Source: Paraspadella gotoi (lineage: Eukaryota; Chaetognatha). From it: DNA of 64,000 nt. Shown one piece after another: positions 24,245-35,368 of the stretch (positions are counted from its first letter, which is position 1; each line of letters begins with the position of its first letter). Where the stretch lies: positions 3,285,640-3,349,639 of the forward strand of contig CM119265.1 of NCBI GenBank assembly GCA_051294375.1. Reading direction: 5' to 3'. The position numbers were made by a program, and so were the translations under genes. Below the pieces are notes generated by a model that had not been told where the DNA came from, did not search any database, and worked only from the letters and a program-made list of their open reading frames with translations.

Positions 24245-24810
24245 AGGTATAATGTAAGTGAATAAATTAAAGAGAATAGAAATAGGAATCGAAGTGAATA
24301 AATAAAAGAGAATAGAAATAGGAATCGAGGTGAATAAATAAAAGAGAATAGAAATAGGGATTGAGGTGAATAAATAAAAGAGAATAAAAATAGGAATCAA
24401 AGTGAATAAATAAAAGAGAATAGAAATAGAAATCGAAGTGAATAAATAAAAGAGAATAGAAATAGGAATCGAGGTGAATAAATAAAAGAGAATAGAAATA
24501 GGAATCAAGGTGGATTAATAAAAGAGAATAGAAATAGGAATCGAGGTGAATAAATTAAAGAGAATAGAAATAGGAATCGAGGTGAATAAATAAAAGAGAA
24601 TAGAAATTGGAATCAAGGTGAATAAATAAAAGAGAATAGAAATAGGAATCGAGGTGAATAAATAAAAGAGAATAGAAATAGGAATTGAAGTGAATAAATA
24701 AAAGAGAATAGAAATAGGAATCGAGGTGAATAAATAAAAGAGAATAGAAATAGTAATCGAAGTGAATAAATAAAAGAGAATAGAAATAGGAATCGAAGTG
24801 AATAAATAAA
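24245..24810. repeat. 36-bp minisatellite, about 15 units
   Basis: Units of 36 bp with core GGTGAATAAATAAAAGAGAA plus AGAAATAGGAATCGA. The length is divisible by three, so the minus strand stays open as a SIPISILFYLFT repeat. This is probably a side effect of the unit length, not a gene. Confidence 0.93.
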
Positions 24811-24817
24811 ATAAAAT

Positions 24818-24970
24818 AAGGTGGGATGGACGGACAGACAGACAGACAGACAGAGGGACAGAAAGACAGACAGACACAGACGGACGGAATGACGGACACT
24901 ATTTTTTTGCATAATTTATCATAATTCGATGTTATGACATAAAAATAAAATAAATAAGGTGGGACGGACG

Positions 24971-25020
<50 letters not shown>

Positions 25021-25060
25021 GGGACAAAAAGACAGACAGACAGACAGACAGACAGGCCAG
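24818..25060. repeat. GACA/GACG tetranucleotide arrays, in two copies
   Basis: Two blocks (about 24818-24895 and 24955-25056) each begin with AATAAGGTGGGA(C/T)GGACGG and continue as GACA repeats. The shared left edge suggests one block is a duplicate of the other. Confidence 0.88.
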
Positions 25061-25640
25061 TAAGTAGTAAGCAGATCCGACTAAAAATTTGTTTCGAATG
25101 ACAATAATTTTTAAACCTTGATTTTCTCAGCTTGTATCGCCTAGCTCTACTTCTTTGAAGGACGTCCAGAAAAGAAAACAAAAGATAAGTAAAAGTAGAA
25201 CAGAGAAGAATAAATTTTTGATAGAAGAAAAGAAAAAGAAACAAAAAAGATCAAAATCAAAATAGGAATGTAAAATATGTAAAACTATCAAAAAAGATAA
25301 AGATAATGTAAAAGAAAAAAAAAGTTGGGAGAAAAAAAAAGAAGGAAAAAATTTAAAGAGAAAATAGAAATAAATAAATAGATTTTTAAAATGACTAAAT
25401 AATTGAATAATTCAGGCATAAACAAGGTAGCATACAGTAAACTATTGTAAAGAATAAGAAAAGGTGGAGAGGTAACGACGAGGTAAGAAAAAGAAAAGGA
25501 AAAAAGATAAATGGAGAAAAATAAAGGAGGAAAGTAAAGGAAGAAAAAAAAGGAAAGAAACAAAGAAAAATTAAGAGAATAAAGAAAAGAAAGGCAAAAG
25601 GATAAAAAAAGAAATGAATAAGGAAAAAAGAAAAAAAATA
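25061..25640. other. Purine-rich spacer
   Basis: Poly-A/G-rich low-complexity DNA. Minus-strand frames across it are Phe/Leu/Ser repeats without domains, and no gene was recognised. Confidence 0.6.
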
Positions 25641-25649
25641 AATTGTAAA

Positions 25650-26272
25650 ATTGTAAATGGTAAGCCCTTTCACATTGTAAATTGTAAGCCCTTTCACATT
25701 GTAAATGGTAAGCCCCTTTCTCATTGTAAATGGTAAGCCCTTTCTAATTGTAAATGGTAAGCCCTTTCTCATTGTAAATTGGTAAGCTTTCACTGTAAAG
25801 CTCTTTCACATTGTAAATGGTAAGCCCTTTCTCATTGTAAATGGTAAGCCCTTTCTTATTGTAAATGGTAAGCCCTTTCTCATTGTAAATAGTAAGCCCT
25901 TTCACATTGTAAATGGTAAGCCCTTTCACATAGTAAATTGTAAGCCCTTTCACATTGTAAATGGTAAGCCCTTTCACATTGTAAATGGTAAGCCCTTTCT
26001 CATTGTAAATGGTAAGCCCTTTCACATTGTAAAAGGTAAGCCCTTTCACATTGTAAATGGTAAGCCCTTTCACATTGTAAATGGTAAGCCCTTTCACATT
26101 GTAAATGTAAGCCCTTTCTCATTGTAAATGGTAAGCCCTTTCACATTGTAAATGATAAGCCCTTTCTCATTGTAAATGGTAAGCCCTTTCACATTGTAAA
26201 TGGTAAGCCCTTTCACATAGTAAATTGTAAAGCCCTTTCACATTGTAAATGGTAAGCCCTTTCTCATTGTAT
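25650..26272. repeat. 24-bp minisatellite, about 25 units
   Basis: The unit is GTAAATGGTAAG followed by CCCTTTCACATT, with variants CTCATT and AAATTG. It is open on the minus strand as an eight-residue KGLTIYNV repeat because 24 is divisible by three. No start, signal peptide or partner exon was found. Confidence 0.93.
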
Positions 26273-26604
26273 CTCGATTTAGGAAAACCCACCATAAGTT
26301 CCGACTTTCGCTGGAGCCGCCAGCCGAGAGTGAGGACTGAGGAGGAAAGGAATACTAACTTACTTCGATTCGAGTCGGGGTACACGCGACGCCAACTTAC
26401 CAGGTGAGTTAGATTATCGGGACGAAGAAATGATACAAAATTTATTTTTAATTTGCGAAAAAATCTCGTGACGACAGATTCTGGGTTTTTCCTTTTATTT
26501 TTAGGATTCCGTCATGCACCGAAGGGCGGACCGTCACGTTGGGAATTTGGACTTTCCTTTGGAGAACGGGATTAACCCTTGCGTCCTCTTTGGAACGGGT
26601 TTCG

Positions 26605-26607
<3 letters not shown>

Positions 26608-26699
<92 letters not shown>

Positions 26700-26704
26700 G
26701 AGAG
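26608..26704 (+). repeat. (GA)n microsatellite
   Basis: About 95 bp of GA dinucleotides within gene-free sequence. Confidence 0.95.
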
Positions 26705-27311
26705 CCTATTCCAGTTCCATATTAGCGACACCTTTCTTTATGTGCAGTTAAAAAATTAATTTTCTAAAATCTATCTTCTTTACGTTTTATCCAACGAACA
26801 AACAATGATGAAAACTATTCGAATGACGATCGTTCAATATCATTTAAAAGAATCTTAACAATCAAACAGTTAGTAATACTTTTTAGGGTCTCGAGAGAGC
26901 GAACTGTCTTAAAAATGTCATATCTTCTGTCTCTCAATTTCTCATCAACTTCCGCGTTTACAAGACACTTTTCTTAAGTTTAAACGTTAATGTATGAAAA
27001 ATAAAATGCATGAATTATTAAATACTTACACAAAAGAAACTTTCAAGAGTTTAAAAAAGTAGGTGATGAAGATTTTTATTGATAATTAGGCTTTTTAACG
27101 CGCATGACATTAAAAAGAACATAATGACATTTCGCAATTCATGCAAAAACTTTTTTTTTTATATCGTGGGTATAATTTAACTTGAGGCCCCCAAAGGCCA
27201 CGAAAAGGAAATCAGCTTCCAATATTTGAATTAATGAAAAAAAAAGGTTCATTTCCGCATTTCCGCTCTTCATTTCCGCATTTCCGCTCTTCATTTCCAC
27301 AGTTCCGCTCT
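26705..27311. other. 3' flank of the vWA gene
   Basis: AT-rich. On the minus strand an AATAAA lies near 27070-27078, downstream of the vWA stop. Three copies of a CATTTCCGC/TTCCGCTCTT motif at 27247-27318 abut the stop codon. Confidence 0.5.
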
Positions 27312-30300
27312 TCATTTTTCCCCCGACACCGTCGTGACATCTGCCAAAGATCGCGGGAGATGAAACTGTCCAACGGATTCTGTCTTTTGTTGAAAGATTC
27401 CGTCAGCCACAGTCGTTTTCTGTTGCCAGGGCCAAGGGCCGTTGGTCGATTGTGCTAAAGTCGTTTTCACTTGACCAATCGTAGTTTTGGCTTGGCCCGG
27501 CGTGTTGGTCAATTGGCCCAGCGTCGTTTTGGCTTGACCCGGTGTATTGGTCAATTGGCCCAGCGTCGTTTTGGCTTGACCTGGTGTGTTGGTGTATTGT
27601 CCGAGCGTGGTCTTCTCTTGACCAGGCCAAGTTGTGATCCAATTTGCTCCAGGAATACGCCCAGCCGCGACCAGCGTCGTTTTTTGTTGCCAAGGCCAAT
27701 CCCGAGTGGTCTTAAACTGACCTAGAGTGGTCTTGAACTGACCAAAGGTGGTCTTATACTGACCAAGGGTGGTCTTGAACTGACCTAGGGTGGTCTTGAA
27801 CTGACCTAGGGTAGTCTTAAATTGACCACGAGTAGTTTTCTCTTGGTAAGGAGGCTGAATAGTGGTTTTAAGTTGACCCAAGGTCGTCTTGACCTGACCC
27901 TCAGTCGTTTTGACCTGACCCACCGTAGTCTTGACCTGACCCACCGTCGTTTTGACTTGACCGGCGGTAGTTTTTAGCTGTTCAGGGTCAGTTTCGGGAA
28001 TAACTGTATAAATAAAACAAATAAAAAATTAAGAAAGTTATGGGGCGGCAAAAAATATGTAAATAATCAATAGTCTCAACAAATAATGAATAAAAGAGAT
28101 TAAATGTATCTATTTATATGTTTGAATTTCTGTAATATAATTATAAGTATATCAATACAGTAAAATAAATTGTTACATAAGAAACTGAATTAAATTGAAG
28201 TCCTATGAGGTTTCACTAAATTTAAATAAGTATCGTCTACCTGTAAAAATTTGTACAGATTGGAATTAACATGATAGAGGGATGCCAGATGAACATCTAT
28301 AAACATTACTCTTAGTTGTAAAACATTGATTTCCTACATATATAGTAGACTGGAAAGAATAATCGGTAAGCGTATTTACCACGCTTGCAAATTAGTAACA
28401 AACTTTACAGATGCAATAAGAAAAGTCTGCCAATGCAAAACAATAGCAGAAGATGCGAAACAATCGCAGCAGATGCAAAACAATCGCAAGCAGATGCAAA
28501 GTGTTTAGCGATGGTGGAGGAGACAAACGCCGCCTTCGGCACAAATTGCAAACAAAAGGCAAATGATTTTACAATGCGCAATGGCAAATAGAAAAAAAGT
28601 TCATTATATCAAATAAATGTTTGTCCAAAGTTCAGCGTTTGTCAACGGCTGGAAATAAAAATAAGTAAATATTTCAAAGCTGTTCATTATAGTTTATGTT
28701 TATTTTTACATACATTAAATTGCTACTACTTTTGTGCTTGTGGTCTATTATTTCAAATCGACTAACTCTAAATTTAGTTTTTGCTGAAAACTACTATGTT
28801 TCTAAATAAAGTGCTGATTGCTCAGCTGTAAAATTATGCTGTCAGGCGAAAGGTGTAACATATTTTTAGAAACAATTTACCGATGGTGGATCCCGGCACT
28901 GAATATTCATTGAGAACAAGATTGGCCGGCGCGCAGTTTTGAAAAAGTTTGAGCGGATCGCGGTTCAAGTAGTAAATCAAATGATGAAGCTGGTATTAAA
29001 GGGGCATTACAAAAAATAATAAATTGATAAAATATTTTTTTAAGTCATAAAAATTGCAATTTAGGATCAATTAAATTTAAGATGAGATTTAAAATTTAAG
29101 TGTTAATTAAATATTGATTATAAATATTTTTTTGGCCAAGGTGTACGTCCTAGAATCGTACGGTATAATATATAATACATAGTGGGGAAAATGATTTCAA
29201 AAGGCGCAACTCTGTAACCTAAAATGGAATTATTGCATTTAAATATATATACAGTACTTACTAGATATATATTTTTAATTGTAATTTGTAAGGATTTCTG
29301 TCAGTTTCTTACTTGATCCACGTTTTTTAAAGAAAACAAATGTGAATCCGAAGGACCAGAGAGCAAACTGTTCATTTGTTGAAATCCAGACTGAAGAAAA
29401 TGAATTAAGCAGAAAATATTAGCAGAAACCTCAATTAAAATACAACGATTAAATTACATTTAATTTTAAATAAGTTTTCCTCACCGGCGTAAAATGTCCG
29501 ATTAACAGACTGTAAATGCTGGCCTTTTGTTTGAGACTCTCCGCCGCGACTCTGGCGTCGACTCCGCAATTCCAAAGACCGTCAGTCAACAAAAGAACAT
29601 CCCTGGTCGCGTCCGGACGGGATCCTGTCACCAAAATGAAAATCCATGTTTATCAAATTACGTCCGTTTTGCTCTTTTATTCTTATTTTTATCACAACCT
29701 CGTTCTTCTTGGAACATAACGTCGGCAGCGTATTGCAGTGCCTCTCCGGTGCAGGTGGCGCCGCGGGGCTGGAGCGGGTGGGTCTGCATCAGTGCCTCCT
29801 TGATTTGCTCTGCGGAGAAGGTGNNNNNNNNNNNAGAGAGAGAGAGAGAGAGAGAGAGAGAAAACCTAATAAGGATTCTCATTGTTTTAATAAATCTGCA
29901 AAGGTTTTCGTAGGAGATTTTAAACTTGGAATCTCGATCAAAATTAAGAATTATATTATATAGTTAAGACTTTTGACAGCAAATACAACCTAACATTTCC
30001 AAAATTAGTATTTGATACATTCGTAATATTTGTTTTTATTCTTTTTTTGTTTAATCAAATGAACGATTGTATATAAAAAAAGTGAATTAATGAAAAAATA
30101 ATAAATAATAATAAATAATAATAAAAGTGAATTAATGAAAAAAATCCACAAGAATCGATTTTAACAAAATAAATTTTGAAAGTTTTTGGGATTGAGAAGA
30201 CCAAGAGATTTGTCAGTTTAAACAGAATTAACGTAAAATAACATAGCATAACTTAACATAACATAATTCGTTGAATTGAGCATCAGCCTTAATCGTATTT

Positions 30301-33276
30301 GAAGCCGACCAATTTTAAATATTAAATATTAACCATATCCTATATCGGTAGTAACAATATTGTTAAAATAATAATGAAATAAACGTTTTAATAACGTTGC
30401 TTATTATTTATGCTTGATGTTTTTCGGTTTTTTTCTGTTTCTGGTTTTTTATGATTTTGACTTTTGATCCTTGAACGTTCTTGAAAGTTATTTTTTATAG
30501 TTTCTTATGAATTAGTTTATAACTTTGAAAAAAATAATACTTGGCATATACAGTTCCAGTCTTTTTACATGATTATTGATACAGTTTTTTGTTACTTTTT
30601 GGAACAGCCTGCTTGCTTGCTTGTTCTCATGATTGAATAATTGTTTTTTTATTTCTTTATTTGAAAAAATGAGCTTTGCAAAAGTGAAACGTTCAAAAAA
30701 AAAAATCTAGTCACAATGTCATTAGGTCAACAGGTCTACAGGTCTTCATTTCATTAGGTCACCAGTACATCAGATCACCAGGTCACCACGTCACTAAGTC
30801 ACCAGGTCATGAATCATCAGGTTACCTTGTCATCTGGTCACTAGGTCACCAGGTAACCAGGTAATCAGGTAATCCGAACGGACCTGGCCTGATTCTGGCT
30901 GTCAAGGACTGACCGGATCTGTTCATGATCTCTTCCCTTGATCCTCACCTTTGGTGTTGAACCGGTGAAAGTCAAAGTCTAATCGAATTCTGTGATCGAA
31001 AGTCACCAACGCGATTCGCAGCGGAGACTCAGGACCCGCCGTGACCTCCTCGCAGAATTTATCCACGATCAGGGCCAGGGAGCCCATCACTTTCTGAAAA
31101 GGGGGTGAGGGAAGGAAGAGGGTAAGTTCATTTTTTTAATTTTGAATGTTGGAATAGTGACATAAGTTAAACTATTCACGTTTAAATCACCTCATCTTTA
31201 ATGTTAAGTCAAGTCATGAAATTAATACAACCAGAATAATAATTTTAAAGTACTCATTTGCTAATTAAACTTTAACTACCCTTCCGACTTTGCACAGGTT
31301 AAGTCACCTCGAACTCTGTCTCCGACAGACTTCCCGACATGTCGACCAGAAACAGCATGTCTCGTTTCTTGATGGAGACGACGCCGAAATCGGGTGTCGT
31401 CGTCGTCGTCGTCGTCTCATCCTCTCCAGTCGTCGTCGTCGTCGTCGTCGTCGTCGTTGCTCCGGGATCGACTGAATAATCAAAATTGTTAATTTTTGTT
31501 AATTGCTCTCGCGTGGCGTTCTCTATCGGAGCCCGCCTGAGAGCGTCAGCGCGACTCCTGGTGGCGAAAGAACGAGCATTCTCTCCCTTATTCACTGATC
31601 GGAAATGGTTTCGTGGCTCATTAGTTGGAAGATAAGTGGGACGGGACGTGTAAGCCACTTGTAGTGGTTGACTACAGTCAGATTCGAAGTACTGAAGCTT
31701 CTAGCAAATATCTGGTGGTAAATTGTCGTCTGTGTGGCACTTTTTTTTCGTTAGCGCCCGATTTCTGTTAATTAATTTTATCCTAAATACTTTTCCCGGA
31801 TGTTTTATTAAATACCCAATCCAATCCTTAACCCTAATATCTAACTCTAACCTAATACTTAACCTTAACCTAATCACTAACCCTAATCACTAATCCAAAT
31901 CCCTAATCTTATTCCCTAATCAAATCGTTATCCATATCCGAATCTTTAAATATAAAAACGAAATGAGACACTTTTGGGAAATAGTGTTTTCCCCAACTAC
32001 CCACCAATCCCCATCACCATCTCCCCTACCCGCGGATGTCTCTAAGAGCGAGGGACAAGCGGCGCCTCCGTTCAGCGGCGCCTGCAGGACCTCGCGGTGC
32101 CGGATGAAGGCGCCTGCGCCGGATTCGCTCCAGCCGCTCCACTCGGCGACGACGCAGTCGAAGGCGGGAGGCGGATCCTGTGAAGGAGCAAATTGGATCC
32201 GATTTGCCGAAGATGTATTCATGTGCAGTAAGGCGTAGTAAAATTTCTAAATTTAACTTTAATTAAAATTCTAAAAGTGAGGAACGAACAACATTATACT
32301 AATGAACATTTATGTATAAACAAAATTTATAATAAATTTAACAATTTACGCAGTAGGCCATATTTATACTAGTACTAATCCAATAAATGTTAAAATTTCA
32401 AAACAGTTTTTTCTAAGATTATTTTGCAGATTTGGATTCGTCATAAAAAGTTGATAAAAAGAAATATAACTCTTTTTAAAAAATTCCTTCATTAAGTGGG
32501 TCAAAAATTAGAAAAAGCTATATTTTAAGCTGAAAATTAACTTTTTATATATTAAATATAGTTTTTGTAATTTTTAACCCACTTAATGAAAGAATTTTTA
32601 AAAATAATTTATATTTTCTTTTATCAACTTTTGACGAGGAATTCAAATCTGCAATTAAGAAAAGCCTATTTTGAAATTTTTCGATTTTATAAGGATAGTA
32701 CTATATATAAATATAGCCTACTGCGAAAATTAAAAAACATAAAATTAATTTTTTTTACAAATTAATGTTCACTGATAGTATGTTGTTCATAATTGACCTT
32801 TAGAATTTTCGTACGTAACTTTCACTACGCCTTAATGTGCAGTGAATGGAAAAGAATAAGTAGAATGATTAATATGAATGGATAAAATAAAGTAAGCTAA
32901 TGGAATGAATGGATGGAATCAATAGAATGAATGGAATGAAAGGACGAATGATAGAATAAATGAATAGATAAATATAATGAATAAATTAATAAATATACAA
33001 TGAAGGGAGAGAGAAGAGAGAGAAAGAAGAAGAGAAGAGAAGAGAAGAGAGAGAGAGAAAAAGAGAAAGAGAGAGACACTTTGGGCCATATAAGATCATA
33101 AGATGCGCCGCTCGGGTGACGTCTCCCTCACCCACAACGGAATCGCAACTTACCCTCGTCGCTCCCATCGCGTCCATTTCGACGGCGCCGATGACGCCGG
33201 ACGGAATCTCGAGGACAAAAGCGGCGCCGCCGGAAACGAGAAACAGAAGGGCAACTAGACGATCGAAGCGCCACAT
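27312..33276 (-). CDS. Secreted TSP1 + von Willebrand factor A protein with Thr-rich tail (about 570 aa)
   Basis: Exons in coding order: 33276-33154, 32177-32030, 31471-31308, 31093-30949, about 29830-29699 (5' edge in a gap), 29624-29485, 29390-29313, 28989-28881 and 28003-27312. The start MWRFDRLVALLFLVSGGAAF is a signal peptide. Exon 2 is a thrombospondin type 1 repeat (DCVVAEWSGWSE, then GGAACPSL). A Thr-run linker leads to a vWA domain with the full metal-ion adhesion site: DMSGS in exon 3, the Thr of GATCTGEA in exon 5 and the Asp of LLLTDG in exon 6. The last exon encodes about 20 GQxKTT-type heptads with variants, likely O-glycosylated and mucin-like. Such proteins act outside the cell in adhesion or matrix. 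No transmembrane helix or GPI signal was seen at the C-terminus. All readable junction phases agree. I cannot name an orthologue. Confidence 0.85.
27420..27990 (-). repeat. Coding repeat of the GQ(V/F/L)KTT heptad
   Basis: A 21-bp-based repeat inside the last vWA exon, with GGTCAAGTCAAAACGACG-like units. It keeps frame throughout, with longer spacers around PWPWQQKTT. Synonymous differences between units suggest selection for the peptide. Confidence 0.85.
28004..28880 (-). other. vWA gene intron 8
   Basis: An AT-rich intron. A short direct repeat with core GATGCAAAACAATCGCA at about 28430-28500 is the only structure seen. Confidence 0.6.
30715..30880. repeat. Degenerate GGTCACCA repeat in vWA intron 4
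   Basis: About 165 bp of loosely repeated AGGTCACCAGGTCA-like units of 8-10 bp. The rest of the intron (29835-30948) is AT-rich and ends in a (TC)n tract (minus strand) next to the gap that hides the exon 5 acceptor. Confidence 0.75.
32229..32834. mobile_element. Foldback (MITE-like) DNA element with 8-bp target duplication
   Basis: A 606-bp element beginning TAAGGCGTAGTAAAATTTCT and ending with the inverse of TAAGGCGTAGTGAAAGTTAC. The two arms are imperfect inverted repeats of nearly 300 bp that meet near 32535, so the whole element can fold back. It is bordered on both sides by ATGTGCAG (32221-32228 and 32835-32842), an 8-bp target duplication as made by hAT- or P-type transposases. It has no coding capacity. 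It sits in vWA intron 1, about 50 nt from the exon 2 acceptor. Confidence 0.92.
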
Positions 33277-34365
33277 GATTTTGAGGCGGCGGAAGACGAA
33301 AACAATTAAAAGATAAGCTACGCCTTTTGTTTAAGTTAACGTTCACGTTACTGTAAAGAAAATCATGATTGATTTAAGGAAACTAATTGGTAATTGGTAA
33401 TTGGTAATTGGTACTTAGTAAAAAGGCGGAAAAAAGTTACAAACCAACTCGTTTTTTTTTTTGCAAAAGGTTATTCCATAATTTTTTAAAAAAATTTTTT
33501 CCCCGAAAAAACATTTTTTTTTAGTTTTTCACGCAAAAACTTTGAGAATGAATCATCAACTGACGGAGAGAAAAAAAAAGAAAAGATTATTTCAGGAAAA
33601 AATGAAAATCGTTTACTTTTAAGGTTAGATGCGTCTTTTGTAAATGATAGCAATAATACTACCTATTATCGTTTTAATATAAACGACTGCATTTACTTTT
33701 TTTAATTTATATTGGTTTTACATCAAAGGCGCAGTTTATTACAAAATAAACGGACATATTTCTGATGCCTCGGTTGTCGCAAAACTTATTTCTCCGTCGA
33801 TCAATTAGCTAATTTTTTAAAATTAACAAATAATAGAGATGCAATCTTACGTCAGGTGGAACAAAAGAGGAAAAAAAAAGGGAAAAAAAGTGGAAAGGAT
33901 TCGAATGCCTTTTTATTTTTTCATCCCTAGGATGAAGATGCTCTTTTTTTCTTTCTCCGATCGGGGGCGAAGTTGTGACGTCGCGAGAGATGGCGGGAGG
34001 CGGCCTCTGCCGCGGAGACGGTAAACAAGTTTTTCGATGGAAAAGTCATCTTCGGTGGAAGGAAGTGACATGATAAGGCGCGGCCGGGGAAAGGCTGCGG
34101 AAAGGTGCGTCCAGGTGGGTGGCTGGGACGAGGATAGTCGGATAGAGGGTAAGAAAGACAGAAAAGACAGACAGACGGATAGGTAGACAGCCGGTCGGCT
34201 TGACAGACGTCCGAAGATCGAATAAAAATGCTGCGAATTCCTCGAAAAGGTAAGTTTAAAGGTGAGTGAGAGGACGACGAAGACGACGACGACATTTAGC
34301 GCTCATCAGTGACATCTATCTTGATCAAAATCGAATTTACTCGAGGAGCAACTCTATTAAGTCAC
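33277..34365. other. Upstream flank of the vWA gene with a GC-rich island
   Basis: AT-rich up to about 33950. A GC-richer island follows at 33955-34260 with short plus-strand frames that end in donor-like sites (GGAGACG|GTAAAC near 34020 and CGAAAAG|GTAAGT near 34250). It may be a divergent promoter or first exon, but no partner exon was found. Confidence 0.35.
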
Positions 34366-34492
34366 TTTCGGTCGGTCGGTCGGTCGGTCGGTCGGTCGGT
34401 CGTCGGTCGGTCTCGGTCGGTCGGTCGTGTCGGTCGGCTCGGTCGGTCGGTCGGTCGGTCGGTCGGTCGGTCGTGATCGTCGGTCGGTCAGT
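34366..34492. repeat. (GGTC)n tetranucleotide array
   Basis: Near-perfect GGTC repeats over about 125 bp, with a few interruptions. Confidence 0.95.
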
Positions 34493-35337
34493 CGGTATGA
34501 CTGTCAGTCGATTTGACCCACTTACATTCAAAACTCTGGCTCATGACTCTCCTTATAATTGGTTGATCATTTGTTAAGACAGAAAAAAAACCTGTCATTA
34601 ATACATAAACAATATAAAGAGGTTTGTTATTTGAGAATAATTTTATTTTATGGTACAGACAAGTTTCGGCTTTCATTCAAGCCTTTATCAGTGCTTTGAT
34701 GAAGGCTGGAATGAAAGCCGAAACTTGCCTGTACAATAAAAAAAAAACGTTGATGTAACAAGACTTTGTCTTTAATCTCAAATAACTCAAAACACAATGT
34801 GTCACTGCGGCGCAACACATTGGATGACCGATCTTGTTTTTTTCTTTAATAAAAGTCTCATCATTGTAACACAAAAAGAATTCCGATCAAATCCTGATTT
34901 CAAATTTCGGTCTTTAAGTTTAACCATCAACGACAAATTTCTTAGAAAATTCTCCGAATACGGATAATCAAAATCCTCCAAGCGGCGGGAAAAAAAGAAA
35001 TTCAAAGTTTATTAAAAAAAAAGGGAAAAAAGAGAGCATCTCGAAGGAAAAATTCTGGAGCAGAAACGCGAATCAAGATCGAGAGTTCGAGACATATCTT
35101 GGCAAATCGAAGGGTTTTTCGAAAATGGTAGGGATGAGAAACATTCGATAACTAAATGTCAAAATGAAACAAAAAATTAAACCTCCCAAGGTTTGGTAAA
35201 AAAAAAGAGAGAAAAACGTTGAAAGATTAATGATATACATATTCTCTTTTTGTTCGGTTTTTTTTTCTCAGATGGAATTTTTTTATAAGAATTGAAAGAT
35301 TCGTACGCGAAGCAAAAAGATGGCAGAGAGTGAGAGA

Positions 35338-35368
<31 letters not shown>

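Noticed and set aside
24212-26097. Long minus-strand frames (SIPISILFYLFT and KGLTIYNV repeats)
   Set aside because: They follow only from minisatellite units of 36 and 24 bp. There is no start context, splice structure or conserved flank.
24245-26272. CRISPR-like regular arrays
   Set aside because: The repeats are contiguous with no unique spacers, and the DNA is eukaryotic.
25650-26272. Array of functional splice donors in the 24-bp satellite
   Set aside because: Each unit resembles a donor, but no exon, acceptor or transcript context exists nearby, so it is noted only as a curiosity.
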